This document shows positions 16,263 to 25,187 of a stretch of 34,899 nucleotides of DNA, piece after piece. Where the stretch lies: positions 1-34,899 of the forward strand of contig CAIZMK010000135.1 of the NCBI GenBank assembly GCA_903934035.1, read 5' to 3'. This DNA is from an uncultured Methylococcaceae bacterium (GTDB lineage Bacteria > Pseudomonadota > Gammaproteobacteria > Methylococcales > Methylomonadaceae). Made by a program: the position numbers and the translations under genes. A model generated the notes under the pieces. That model saw nothing but the letters and a program-made list of their open reading frames with translations, searched no databases and had not been told where the DNA came from. How positions within the stretch are numbered: the stretch's first letter is position 1; every line of letters starts with the position of its first letter.

Positions 16263-18331
16263 GCAGCAGCTCCGACAAAGTTAGTAACTTTAATAGTATA
16301 AGAGTCGGGTAATTCTGCTTGAGACAATACTTTAAGGTCTGGTAATGTTCGATGTAAAAATCGAGCTAGCATGGTTCGAAGAGGCGCGGGGACTAACAAT
16401 ATAGGTGGGTAGCCTAAATCCTCTTGCATTTGAGCTTTTCTTACTGTCTGAGTCACTAAAGTTTCTGCGAGGCCCGGTTCAATGCCTCCTCCATCTTGGT
16501 TGCCAGATTGCATCGATTGTAATAATAATTGTTCTAGTCGATTATCTAAAGCCATTACCGGTATTTCTTGGCTACCTGGAATAATTTGTTCGAGTATGCT
16601 GCGACCTAATGCAATACGCACCATTGAAGTGAGTAAACTAGCGTCTTGAGTTTGAGGTCCGTATTCAGCGATGGTTTCAAAAATAGTATGCATATCTCTA
16701 ATATGAATATCTTCAGATAATAAGTTTTGTAAGATTTTTTGTAGTATGGGTAATGGTATTACCTTTGGTATTAACTCATCCACTAACCCTGGTGCTTCAG
16801 TGTTCATGTGGTCAAGCAAAGCTTGGAGTGCGTGCCTATTTAATAATTCAGCTGCATATTTCATTAGCAATTGACTGAGATGGGTTGCAACTACAGTACT
16901 AGCATCAACGACAGTATAACCCATGCCCTGTGCTTTCTCGCGTAATGATGTACTGACCCATACTGCAGGTAGTCCAAATGAGGGGTCAGTCACTTTTCTA
17001 CCAGGTAAATCTTCGGTAATCATGCCTGAATTAATAGCGAGCACTTGATCTGGGTATGACTCTCCTTTACCAATTTCAACGCCTTTTAATGTTACCCGGT
17101 AGCCAGTGGGTGTTAGACTTAAATTATCAACTATATTAATGCCGGGCGGTAAAAAGCCCATATCTTGAGTGAATTTTCTGCGTACGCCTCTAATGCGACG
17201 AAATAAATCGCCATTTTGATTTTTATCAACTAAGGGTACTAAACGATAACCTACTTCAAGGCACAATGCTTGAACAGGTACTACATCTTGCCAAGTTACT
17301 TCTTCCATGTCAGGATTGATAACGGCTGCAGCTTCAACCTCTGCATCAGCAGTAACTGGAGGTTTGTTTTGGAAATAATAGGCTGTGCCGCCAATTAATA
17401 AAGCGAGAAACAAAAAAGCTAAATGAGGCATGCCAGGAATCATTCCTAATCCACCCACAATACCCGCTGTAATATAAAGTACTTGAGCTTTCATGAAAAG
17501 CTGAGTGACTAATTGAGTTCCGACATCTTCATCACTTACCACGCGCGAGACAACGGCACCCGCAGCTACAGATATAATTAAAGAGGGAAGCTGTGCAACT
17601 AGGCCGTCACCAATCGCTAGCATGGTATAGGTTTCAATCGCCTCTGAAAAAGCTAAGTCATGTTGTACCATGCCAACGACGAGGCCGCCGACCATATTAA
17701 CGATTACGATAATAATGCCTGCAACAGCATCACCTCGCACATATTTACTAGCACCGTCCATCGCGCCATAAAATTCTGCTTCTTGGGAGACTTCTTTACG
17801 ACGTTTACGTGCATCTGCTTCGCCAATTAACCCAGCATTTAAATCAGCATCGATAGCCATTTGTTTTCCAGGCATCGCGTCTAAAGCAAAGCGAGCACCC
17901 ACCTCGGCTATACGTCCAGCACCTTTGGTAATAACCATAAAGTTAATAATGGTCAGAATGATAAAAACCACCACGCCCACTAAATAATTTCCACCAATCA
18001 AAAAGTGACCGAAGGCTTCAATTACTTTTCCTGCGGCATCAGGGCCATTATGTCCTTCTGTTAAAACGATACGCGTTGAGGCAACGTTAAGCGATAGCCG
18101 TAAAATAGTTGTTAATAACAACACCGCAGGGAAAGCCATAAAGTCAAGTGGGCTGACCGTATAAAGGGCTGTTAATAAGACAATAACGGAAATTGAAATA
18201 TTAAAACTAAAAAATATGTCTAGGGCAAAAGGGGGGACCGGTAAAATCATCAGCGAGAGCATGATGATAACTAGTCCGGGAGCCGCCAGCGCTTTTGAGT
18301 TAATGGCTGATAAGAACTTGCCTATATTCAT
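16259..18331 (-). CDS. flhA: Flagellar export gate protein FlhA
   Basis: FlhA forms the nonameric export-gate ring of the flagellar type III secretion system. The 690 residues comprise an N-terminal membrane part of about eight helices with the family signature around DAMPGKQMAIDADLNAG, and a cytoplasmic substrate-docking domain from about residue 360. Length and order are standard. It overlaps flhB by four bases on one side and flhF by four on the other. No anomaly was seen. Confidence 0.97.
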   Translation of the reverse strand: MNIGKFLSAINSKALAAPGLVIIMLSLMILPVPPFALDIFFSFNISISVIVLLTALYTVSPLDFMAFPAVLLLTTILRLSLNVASTRIVLTEGHNGPDAAGKVIEAFGHFLIGGNYLVGVVVFIILTIINFMVITKGAGRIAEVGARFALDAMPGKQMAIDADLNAGLIGEADARKRRKEVSQEAEFYGAMDGASKYVRGDAVAGIIIVIVNMVGGLVVGMVQHDLAFSEAIETYTMLAIGDGLVAQLPSLIISVAAGAVVSRVVSDEDVGTQLVTQLFMKAQVLYITAGIVGGLGMIPGMPHLAFLFLALLIGGTAYYFQNKPPVTADAEVEAAAVINPDMEEVTWQDVVPVQALCLEVGYRLVPLVDKNQNGDLFRRIRGVRRKFTQDMGFLPPGINIVDNLSLTPTGYRVTLKGVEIGKGESYPDQVLAINSGMITEDLPGRKVTDPSFGLPAVWVSTSLREKAQGMGYTVVDASTVVATHLSQLLMKYAAELLNRHALQALLDHMNTEAPGLVDELIPKVIPLPILQKILQNLLSEDIHIRDMHTIFETIAEYGPQTQDASLLTSMVRIALGRSILEQIIPGSQEIPVMALDNRLEQLLLQSMQSGNQDGGGIEPGLAETLVTQTVRKAQMQEDLGYPPILLVPAPLRTMLARFLHRTLPDLKVLSQAELPDSYTIKVTNFVGAAA

Positions 18332-19479
18332 GTTTTAGTCTCGGAGTTTAATGGATCCATGTCGGCAGGAACCTCTACAAAATCGGGATATACGGGTTTG
18401 ATTTCACCCTCAAGATTCCAGCTACGTAATTGGAATACATAAGCTAATACTTGTGCGACAGCGCTATAAAGTGGTGCAGGAATTTCATCGCCCAATTCAG
18501 TATGTTGATACAAGGCTCGAGCTAAAGGTGGAACTTCCATGATAACAATTTTATTTTCAGCGGCAATTTCACGTATCTTGGTGGCTAATTCATCTATGCC
18601 TTTAGCGATTACTAAAGGTGCTTGATTTGAATTTTCTGGATATTTAATTGCAACGGCATAATGAGTCGGGTTGGTAACAATAACGTCTGCTGTAGGAACA
18701 TCTGCCATCATGCGGCGCCTAGCCATTTCACGTTGCATGGCACGAACTTTAGCTTTAATTTCTGGATTGCCGTCAGATTCTTTGGATTCTTGTTTTACTT
18801 CTTGACGCGTCATCTTCATTTTTTGTGAATAATGAATCATTTGATAAGGCGCGTCAATTAAAGCGATCAGAGCTAGTGCGCTGACTAACGCTGTAAAGGT
18901 CGTTAGCATTAAATGACCTAGCTCAGCACTCGCTACAGAAAGCGATTGTGCAGATAAGGCAAATATATCATCAATTTGGGTGCTCATGACAGTCCAAGCG
19001 ACGATACCAACCAATATTGTTTTTCCGATAGCTTTCAATAATTCAATCAATGCATGAGTAGAAACCATGTTGGCTAAGCCTGACATCGGGTTTAATTTGC
19101 CAAAATTGGGCCCTAAGGCCTTGGTGCTAAATAAAAAACCACCAATCAACATCGGTGAGACTATTGCTGCGAGCATTAATAAAGCAACAAAAGGCGCTAA
19201 AGTAAGCAGTAAGTCAATAAACTGTTGTAATAGGCCTGCGCCTAATAGTGCAGGATCCATAACATGTAAGCGATCAAAACTTAAGCTTTTAGAGAGCATG
19301 TGTTTGAGTTGTCTAATGATGGCTTCACCTGACAACCAAAATCCAGAGGCAGCAGCCATGAGTACCGTAAAAGTAGCTAATTCTTTCGACCTCGGAACAT
19401 CACCATTTTCTCTGGCCTTTTCAAGTCGTTGTGATGAGGGGTCTTCGGTTTTCTCAGCATCACTGTCTTCATCAGCCAT
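18328..19479 (-). CDS. flhB: Flagellar export switch protein FlhB
   Basis: FlhB sets export specificity, switching from hook to filament substrates after self-cleavage. The 383-residue protein has the N-terminal AEKTEDPSSQRLEKARENG motif, four membrane segments (about 30-215), and the NPTH autocleavage site at 270-273 in IVTNPTHYAVAIKYPE. A tail of about 25 residues after the conserved domain is acidic. It is the first gene of the - strand flagellar operon. An AGGA stretch precedes the ATG, and a possible FlhD4C2 box lies 113-138 bases upstream. Confidence 0.97.
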   Translation of the reverse strand: MADEDSDAEKTEDPSSQRLEKARENGDVPRSKELATFTVLMAAASGFWLSGEAIIRQLKHMLSKSLSFDRLHVMDPALLGAGLLQQFIDLLLTLAPFVALLMLAAIVSPMLIGGFLFSTKALGPNFGKLNPMSGLANMVSTHALIELLKAIGKTILVGIVAWTVMSTQIDDIFALSAQSLSVASAELGHLMLTTFTALVSALALIALIDAPYQMIHYSQKMKMTRQEVKQESKESDGNPEIKAKVRAMQREMARRRMMADVPTADVIVTNPTHYAVAIKYPENSNQAPLVIAKGIDELATKIREIAAENKIVIMEVPPLARALYQHTELGDEIPAPLYSAVAQVLAYVFQLRSWNLEGEIKPVYPDFVEVPADMDPLNSETKT

Positions 19480-19873
19480 CAGGAGTTCCTAGGTCTATAT
19501 TCCATTTATTCTTTAGTGAAACTGCTTTGAAAAAACAAAGTAATTAATGTTGATCTATTATCGTCGCTTTTTAAGAGAAAGAATTGCGCGAGAAAGGCGG
19601 TAATATGCCCGCTATTTAAGGTACAAGAACTTATTTGTAGTAAAAACTTTCTGTTAATTGAGAGATAACTAATTAAGCAGTCCTTGTAACTGTAAGATAA
19701 TTGTCGTGTATGTTTAGTTGTTAATATTTAATTTCTAATTACAATTTAATTAAACGACTCTGCCCAATAATATAGTCACTGCTGATGTTAGTCATGAATT
19801 ATTTTATACACATTTGATTGGCATAAAGGTAGACTCGGGTTTTATTAATATCATTTTTAAGCTTTAAATATTT
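19480..19873. other. Divergent intergenic region flhB / uracil-DNA glycosylase
   Basis: This stretch of 394 bases holds no supported gene. It must contain the start signals for the flhB operon on the - strand and for the glycosylase gene on the + strand. Apart from the candidate FlhD4C2 dyad, no clear promoter could be assigned. It is strongly AT-rich from about 19620 onward. Confidence 0.6.
19592..19617 (-). promoter_or_regulatory. Candidate FlhD4C2-binding dyad upstream of flhB
   Basis: On the - strand the sequence reads AAATAGCG, then ten bases, then CGCCTTTC. The first half matches the AAATARCG core of the enterobacterial FlhD4C2 box exactly; the second half matches the inverted core CGYTATTT at five of eight positions. 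The outer parts of the consensus match poorly. Position (113-138 bases before flhB) and the presence of flhDC in the window make it plausible. It is inferred, not established. Confidence 0.35.
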
Positions 19874-20515
19874 ATGGATGCAACTCCTTTTTTTGATCAA
19901 AACTGCACTCAATGTCCGCGTCTACATCAGTTTTTAGTTGAGGTAAAAGACCTCCATCCTAATTATTACGCTCGACCAGTTGCAGCGTTTGGTGACGTTG
20001 ATCCACAATTATTAATTGTAGGTTTGGCACCAGGCATGCATGGTGCTAATGCTACAGGACGGCCTTTTACCGGCGATTATGCAGGGCTGCTGTTATATGA
20101 AGCGCTTTATGAGTTTGGATATAGTAATCAAATTAACTCTGAATCTTTGTCTGATGGATTGATACTCAAAAAATGTCGTATTACTAATGCTGTTAAATGT
20201 TTGCCGCCTCAAAATAAGCCTTTGGGTAAAGAGATAATACAGTGCAATAGTTTTTTGGCGGCAGAACTTAATATTCTGGCAGAAAAAGCAATTATCTTAG
20301 CATTAGGTACGGTAGCTCATCAGGCTGTGTTGAGGGCTTATGATTTAAAACAGAGTAATGCTAAATTTGCTCATAAGGCAAAGCATGCCTTGCCAGGTGG
20401 GCGAACATTGATCGATTCTTATCATACGAGTCGATATAACATTCAAACTAAGCGTTTGACTAGGAATATGTTTTTTGATGTTTTTCGTAGTATTAATGAA
20501 TTAATGAGTAATTAA
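19874..20515 (+). CDS. Iron-sulfur uracil-DNA glycosylase, family 5 (UDGb)-like
   Basis: The enzyme would excise uracil from DNA in base-excision repair. The 213-residue protein has motif A GLAPGMHGANATGRPFTGD (50-68), which resembles the GLAP..G.NRTGR.FTGD form of family 5 rather than the family 4 GEAPG form. Motif B is HTSRYNIQTKRLT (from H184), where Thr replaces the usual Pro of HPS. Cysteines C11, C14, C109 and C124 are spaced to bind a 4Fe-4S cluster. There is no clear ribosome binding site. It stands alone between the flagellar block and the glycan locus. Confidence 0.9.
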   Translation: MDATPFFDQNCTQCPRLHQFLVEVKDLHPNYYARPVAAFGDVDPQLLIVGLAPGMHGANATGRPFTGDYAGLLLYEALYEFGYSNQINSESLSDGLILKKCRITNAVKCLPPQNKPLGKEIIQCNSFLAAELNILAEKAIILALGTVAHQAVLRAYDLKQSNAKFAHKAKHALPGGRTLIDSYHTSRYNIQTKRLTRNMFFDVFRSINELMSN

Positions 20516-20758
20516 ATAGAAATTAATAAAGACAGCTCGATTATTAGCTGATATTATCTACCCAACTTGAAAAAGCGGCGTAACTAAGAAACTAATTTAT
20601 AATTGCATTTTAAGTGATTAGTTAATCAATAGAATCTTCAGAGACTCAGAATAGAAGTTATTCAATGCTAACAATTGAGTCACTGCTGTAATCATAAAGT
20701 TATTCAACTGAAATTCGTACTTCTTCTTTAATGCTAGATGTTGGCAAGTCAAATAATT

Positions 20759-21577
20759 ATGATAAAAATTGTTAAAAATTGTTATAACTACCGCGAACTG
20801 GTTGCAGCTCTCGTTTGGAAAAATATTGTTATACGTTACAAGCAATCTTATCTAGGAATATTGTGGGCGGTTTTGAAACCCATCATGCTCATGTTGATAT
20901 TTACCTTGGTAAGAAGTTTTGTGGGTATCGATACCGGTAATATTCCTTATCCAATATTGACTTTTGCTGCTCTGTTACCTTGGGTGTTTTTTCAAGAGTC
21001 AGCATCGGAAGGTGTGAGTAGTGTCACCTCTAATGCGGCCTTAATTAAAAAAATATATTTTCCTCGCGAAGTTTTCCCCATTACTGCGATGGTGACAAAA
21101 ATAGTGGAGTTGGTAATTAGTTTTGGCATTCTAGCTGCCATGATGCTTTATTATAAGATGATGCCTACTGTTTACAGTTTGTGGGTTCCTGTTGTTATTT
21201 TATATACAATGATAGTGGCTTTAGGTATTAGTTTTTTTGGTGCAGCTATTAATGTTTATTACCGAGATATGTCACAGGCTTTGCCGGTGGTGTTATCGTT
21301 ATTAATGTATGGTTCACCTGTTATGTATCCTTTGAGTTTGGTGCATAAAAAACTGATAGAAGAGCAGGCTGCCGGTCATTGGTCTAATGATTTGTATACA
21401 CTATATACACTTAACCCTTTGGCAGGAATTATAGACAGTTTTCAACGAGTCATGCTTAAGGGTTTGCCGCCAGATTTCGAAGCACTTTATCCCGGCTTAG
21501 TTTTAACGCTAGTAATATTGCCACTCAGTTATCTATATTTTAAGCGTGCTGAAAATTGGTTTGCTGATGTTATTTAA
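20759..21577 (+). CDS. wzm: Polysaccharide ABC exporter permease (Wzm-type)
   Basis: This is the membrane subunit of an ABC-2 type exporter for O-antigen or exopolysaccharide. The 272-residue protein has the family opening YRELVAALVWKNIVIRYKQSYLGILWAVLKP followed by six hydrophobic segments (first about 30-50; others around 60-80, 105-130, 137-165, 172-195, 240-260). The ATG at 20759 is chosen over one seven codons upstream because family members begin near MIK..; neither has an obvious ribosome binding site. The ATPase gene follows after 50 bases. Confidence 0.93.
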   Translation: MIKIVKNCYNYRELVAALVWKNIVIRYKQSYLGILWAVLKPIMLMLIFTLVRSFVGIDTGNIPYPILTFAALLPWVFFQESASEGVSSVTSNAALIKKIYFPREVFPITAMVTKIVELVISFGILAAMMLYYKMMPTVYSLWVPVVILYTMIVALGISFFGAAINVYYRDMSQALPVVLSLLMYGSPVMYPLSLVHKKLIEEQAAGHWSNDLYTLYTLNPLAGIIDSFQRVMLKGLPPDFEALYPGLVLTLVILPLSYLYFKRAENWFADVI

Positions 21578-21627
21578 ACCACAACCTCTTTTTAATTTGT
21601 TAACTAATCTTACGACTAAACACTCTT

Positions 21628-22857
21628 ATGCCTATTATTGAAGTTACTCATTTAACTAAAGAATATCAGTTGGGTCACATTACTAGCCTTAAAGAAAATA
21701 TAACTAATTCTTATAGGCGCTTGCTTGGTAGGCCTATTCATAAAAGAGAAAACTTTAAAGCCTTAGATGATGTGAGTTTTAGTATAGAACAGGGTGAGGT
21801 GGTGGGTATCATTGGTCATAATGGCGCAGGTAAAAGTACTTTGCTTAAGCATTTAGCCAATATATCAAAACCTACCAAAGGCAGTGTCAAAGTTCTTGGC
21901 AGCGTAGCTCCGTTGATAGAAGTTGGTGCAGGTGTTAATCCGGAGTTAACAGGTCGAGAAAACATCTACTTAAATGGGGCTATTTTAGGAATCCCTAAAA
22001 AAATCATTCACAAAAAAATGGATGAGATTATAGAGTTCTCTGAGTTAGAACAATTTATTGATACACCGGTAAAGCGGTATAGTTCGGGAATGTCCGTTAA
22101 ATTGGGCTTTTCGATTGCGACTAGTTTAGATGCAGATATTTTGATCGTTGATGAAGTGTTGGCTGTAGGTGATTTGGCTTTTCAAAGAAAGTGTTTTGAT
22201 CGTATGGAAGATATGATCATTCATCAAGGCAAAACCGTTTTGCTGGTGAGTCATAATATTCGCCAGGTTGAGCGACTGTGTCCTAAAGTAATATTATTGG
22301 ATCATGGACGTATTGCTGCAATTGGAGATGCCATTCAAGTATGTAATCAGTTCTATAAACAGAGCGATGAAAAAATACACCAACAACTGGCCTCTGGAAA
22401 TAATTCCTCCTTGATGAGTGAAGGCGTAGATATAGTATTGGTACAACTAGCTGATGTTTATGGTAATAGCATAGAAGAGCTTGATTTTCAGGATGATCTT
22501 TATCTCCATATTGATTACTTCGTGCATAAGAGAATCGAAAAACCAGTTTTTGGTATTGGTTTTCATACCACTGACTTCATTTATTTAGCGAGCCGAGATT
22601 CTTTAAACTTTTTTTTCAATACACCCTTGGAAGCGGGAAATCATCATATTGTTTGTAAAGTTGCCCGCTTCCCCTTTAATCCTGGGGTCTATGCACTACG
22701 CTTGGGAATTGCTGATGGTGAAGTCATGGTTTCTTATGGGGAAAATGTAGTACAGATATATGTTACTTCGAAAGACCAATCTTTATCGTACATTAAGGAA
22801 GCTGGATTTATTCCTCTTGATGTTAGTTGGCAAGTCAATCCGCAGTCGATTAATTGA
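21628..22857 (+). CDS. wzt: Polysaccharide ABC exporter ATPase with Wzt C-terminal domain
   Basis: The 409-residue protein combines an ABC ATPase (1-240) with a C-terminal beta-sandwich Wzt domain (about 255-400). Seen are Walker A GHNGAGKST (63-71), signature YSSGMS (151-156), Walker B ILIVDEVLAVGD (171-182) and switch H209. In O-antigen exporters the C-terminal domain recognises the glycan's non-reducing end cap, so a terminal modification is expected. A SAM-methyltransferase-like gene follows directly, consistent with methyl capping, but that link is inference. Confidence 0.95.
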   Translation: MPIIEVTHLTKEYQLGHITSLKENITNSYRRLLGRPIHKRENFKALDDVSFSIEQGEVVGIIGHNGAGKSTLLKHLANISKPTKGSVKVLGSVAPLIEVGAGVNPELTGRENIYLNGAILGIPKKIIHKKMDEIIEFSELEQFIDTPVKRYSSGMSVKLGFSIATSLDADILIVDEVLAVGDLAFQRKCFDRMEDMIIHQGKTVLLVSHNIRQVERLCPKVILLDHGRIAAIGDAIQVCNQFYKQSDEKIHQQLASGNNSSLMSEGVDIVLVQLADVYGNSIEELDFQDDLYLHIDYFVHKRIEKPVFGIGFHTTDFIYLASRDSLNFFFNTPLEAGNHHIVCKVARFPFNPGVYALRLGIADGEVMVSYGENVVQIYVTSKDQSLSYIKEAGFIPLDVSWQVNPQSIN

Positions 22858-22928
22858 TAAATACAGCAATAATCAGCGCGTTGTTCTATAGCAATCTAAA
22901 TTTTTTTTGCAAATAAGGTATATACAAC

Positions 22929-23633
22929 ATGTCAATTGCAAATATGTTACGTACAAAATATCGGCATTGTACAAATCAAAGATTCACCGCAACAGAAGGA
23001 TACAGAAATAATTTCTACTCCAAATTGGGCATCAGACAGAATACTTTTAATACATTGTTAAAACTTTTAGAAAACCAACATAAATCTTTTTATAACATCA
23101 TAGAAACGGGTACAAGTCGATCTGGAATGGAAAATATTACGGGTGATGGTGCCTCGACTTATATATTTGATACTTTTGTCAATTATTATGATGGTTCGGT
23201 TACTTCAATAGATATTGATTCAATAGCAGTATTAAAAGTTAACTCTACAACATCAGAAAAAACCAATGTTATTTGTAACGATTCACTTAAAGAACTAAAA
23301 AATATTAATAGCGAAATAGACTGTTTTTACATAGATTCTTACGATGTTGATATGTTAAACCCTTTACCTGCAGCTGAACATGCACTTAAAGAATTCCAAG
23401 CAATTGAAGATAAATTAAATTCAAAAACTATTATTATGATAGATGATACTCCCAATTCTGAAGAGTATTTACCTCCTTGGATTGAAGAATCTCTTAATAA
23501 ATTAGGTAAAACAAAAATGGATATAAAGTGGCCTAATGGCAAAGGAATGTTACTGGTACCTTATCTTGAAAAAAATGGATATACAAAATTGTCTCATGCC
23601 TATCAAGCTATATTTGTAAAAGAATCTATTTGA
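22929..23633 (+). CDS. SAM-dependent methyltransferase-like protein
   Basis: The 234-residue protein has a Rossmann-type glycine motif (IIETGTSRSG, about 57-66), an acidic strand end (TSIDIDSIAV), and ECFYIDS/IIMIDDTP-like strands (DCFYIDSY, IIMIDDTP) typical of class I methyltransferases found in surface-glycan loci. AAGG lies before the ATG. No family name can be given with confidence. It may methylate a sugar, perhaps the terminal one recognised by the Wzt domain. Its base composition is more AT-rich than the flanking exporter genes, with frequent AAA and AAT codons, which may indicate separate acquisition. Confidence 0.65.
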   Translation: MSIANMLRTKYRHCTNQRFTATEGYRNNFYSKLGIRQNTFNTLLKLLENQHKSFYNIIETGTSRSGMENITGDGASTYIFDTFVNYYDGSVTSIDIDSIAVLKVNSTTSEKTNVICNDSLKELKNINSEIDCFYIDSYDVDMLNPLPAAEHALKEFQAIEDKLNSKTIIMIDDTPNSEEYLPPWIEESLNKLGKTKMDIKWPNGKGMLLVPYLEKNGYTKLSHAYQAIFVKESI

Positions 23634-23789
23634 CTTATAAAGCGGAGGTAAGTGGAAAAGATAAATTAATATCATGTATAGACTGAGAAAATTAGTGATG
23701 ATTTCTTCATTGTAATACCATAAATTTATGTTGTTTTTTATTAACTTAGTAACGTTGATTTTGGTGAGAATTATTTTTTAAAAGAATCT

Positions 23790-25025
23790 ATGAATTTACA
23801 AATTGAATCTAAGACTATCCAAAAACCAGATACAGACATTGTTAAAATGAGAATTTTATTTGTCTCACATGATGGCGGCATGGCCGGAGCACAACAAACT
23901 CTCCTAACATTACTGACCACTATTGATCGTAGTCGCTTTGAGCCATTCCTACTAGTTCCTTATGAGGGTAAATTGAGTCATGCGGTTAATGAAATGGGTA
24001 TGCCGGTATTCGTCCGGCATATGAGTCACTGGGTGCCTGGAATAAATTCAGTATCACGCAACCAGCGTTTTTCGTACTTTGTAATATTATTGAAAACCTT
24101 GCGCGCGAGAAGTTGGGCAATTACACACCTGATTGAGAATAATCAAATCGATTTGGTTTATACCAATACTGTAACTTGTATTGAAGGTGCTGTTGCGGCT
24201 CACATGACACATACCCCGCATATTTGGCATATTCATGAACCCATACTTGGTAATAGTGAACTCATACCGTTGCTACCTTTTTGTTTGTATTCGTTCATCA
24301 TAAATAGTTTTTCTAAGGTTGTTATTTTTTGTTCTAACAGTTTAGCGAAGTCTTATCCATTATTCACAAAAAAAACGAACATCGTTTATAACGGATTATC
24401 ATTCCCAGCTACGTTTGACAAAGTATATGCTCATGATGCTATAGCAAAACGTCTCGGAATTAATCCAACTCAAAAAATTGTCGCAGTGGTTGGTGCATTA
24501 CAGCCAAGAAAAGATCATTTAACATTCTTAGCTGCTGCTCATGAAATTGTTAAAGATAACAAAGACGTCGTATTTATTATTGTTGGGGCAGGGTCGGAAA
24601 GTTATACCAACTCGATTAAGGAAGAAATCAAGTCATTAGGCTTGGCCTCATCAGTTAAATTGACTGGCTGGTGGCCAGAAGACAGAAAAAACGAACTTTT
24701 AGCAGGGATTGATATTTTAGTCGTTTCCTCAGAACAAGAGTCGTTCGGGTTAACAATCATAGAAGCACTTGCCTTGGAAACGCCCGTTGTTTCAACTCGT
24801 TGTGGCGGTCCAGAAGAGGTGGTCCAGGAAGGCGTGACAGGATTGCTTGTTAAAGTTAAGGAACCGAAGGAGTTAACTAAAGCCGTTATTCATCTGCTCG
24901 ATAATCCCCAGTTTGCTAGGGAGCTTGGAATCGCAGGGAGGCAAGATGTCCTATCAAGATTTAGTGTAGAACATTATATCGCGGGTATTCAGGAAGTTAT
25001 AAAAAAAACTATATCCAATAAATAG
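23790..25025 (+). CDS. GT4-family glycosyltransferase
   Basis: The 411-residue GT-B fold transferase has an N-terminal Rossmann domain opening with MRILFVSHDGGMAGAQQTL and a C-terminal donor domain with VGALQPRKDH (about 234-243) and the E317-to-E325 EX7E motif (ESFGLTIIE). Such retaining enzymes add sugars to lipid-linked glycans at the cytoplasmic membrane face. The first ATG gives a 19-residue extension before MRILF; translation from the internal ATG at 23847 is possible, but neither has a strong ribosome binding site. It is separated from its neighbours by about 160 bases on both sides, so it may have its own promoter. Confidence 0.93.
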   Translation: MNLQIESKTIQKPDTDIVKMRILFVSHDGGMAGAQQTLLTLLTTIDRSRFEPFLLVPYEGKLSHAVNEMGMPVFVRHMSHWVPGINSVSRNQRFSYFVILLKTLRARSWAITHLIENNQIDLVYTNTVTCIEGAVAAHMTHTPHIWHIHEPILGNSELIPLLPFCLYSFIINSFSKVVIFCSNSLAKSYPLFTKKTNIVYNGLSFPATFDKVYAHDAIAKRLGINPTQKIVAVVGALQPRKDHLTFLAAAHEIVKDNKDVVFIIVGAGSESYTNSIKEEIKSLGLASSVKLTGWWPEDRKNELLAGIDILVVSSEQESFGLTIIEALALETPVVSTRCGGPEEVVQEGVTGLLVKVKEPKELTKAVIHLLDNPQFARELGIAGRQDVLSRFSVEHYIAGIQEVIKKTISNK

Positions 25026-25187
25026 TACTTAATTTCTGGGATAGCTTTAATTAATCCTTATAAACAAAAAACTTCATCTTAATGGGATCTGCTTAAGGAA
25101 GTAAGTTGAATCAATTACAGGTGGTGTGTATTGCATATTGATACATTCTATAAACGACTTAGCAGACAAAATACATAGAGCAAAATA

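Noticed and set aside
20024-20040. Sigma54-like GG-N10-GC match (TTGGCACCAGGCATGCA)
   Set aside because: It is inside the glycosylase coding sequence (motif A codons) with no gene start downstream; the match is explained by the conserved protein motif.
20618-20845. Open frame of 75 codons on the - strand before the exporter permease
   Set aside because: It overlaps the conserved N-terminal coding region of the permease and has no protein features.
23634-23789. GGAGG followed by a 13-codon open frame from about 23673
   Set aside because: Too short, without conserved features; it is probably intergenic sequence before the GT4 gene.
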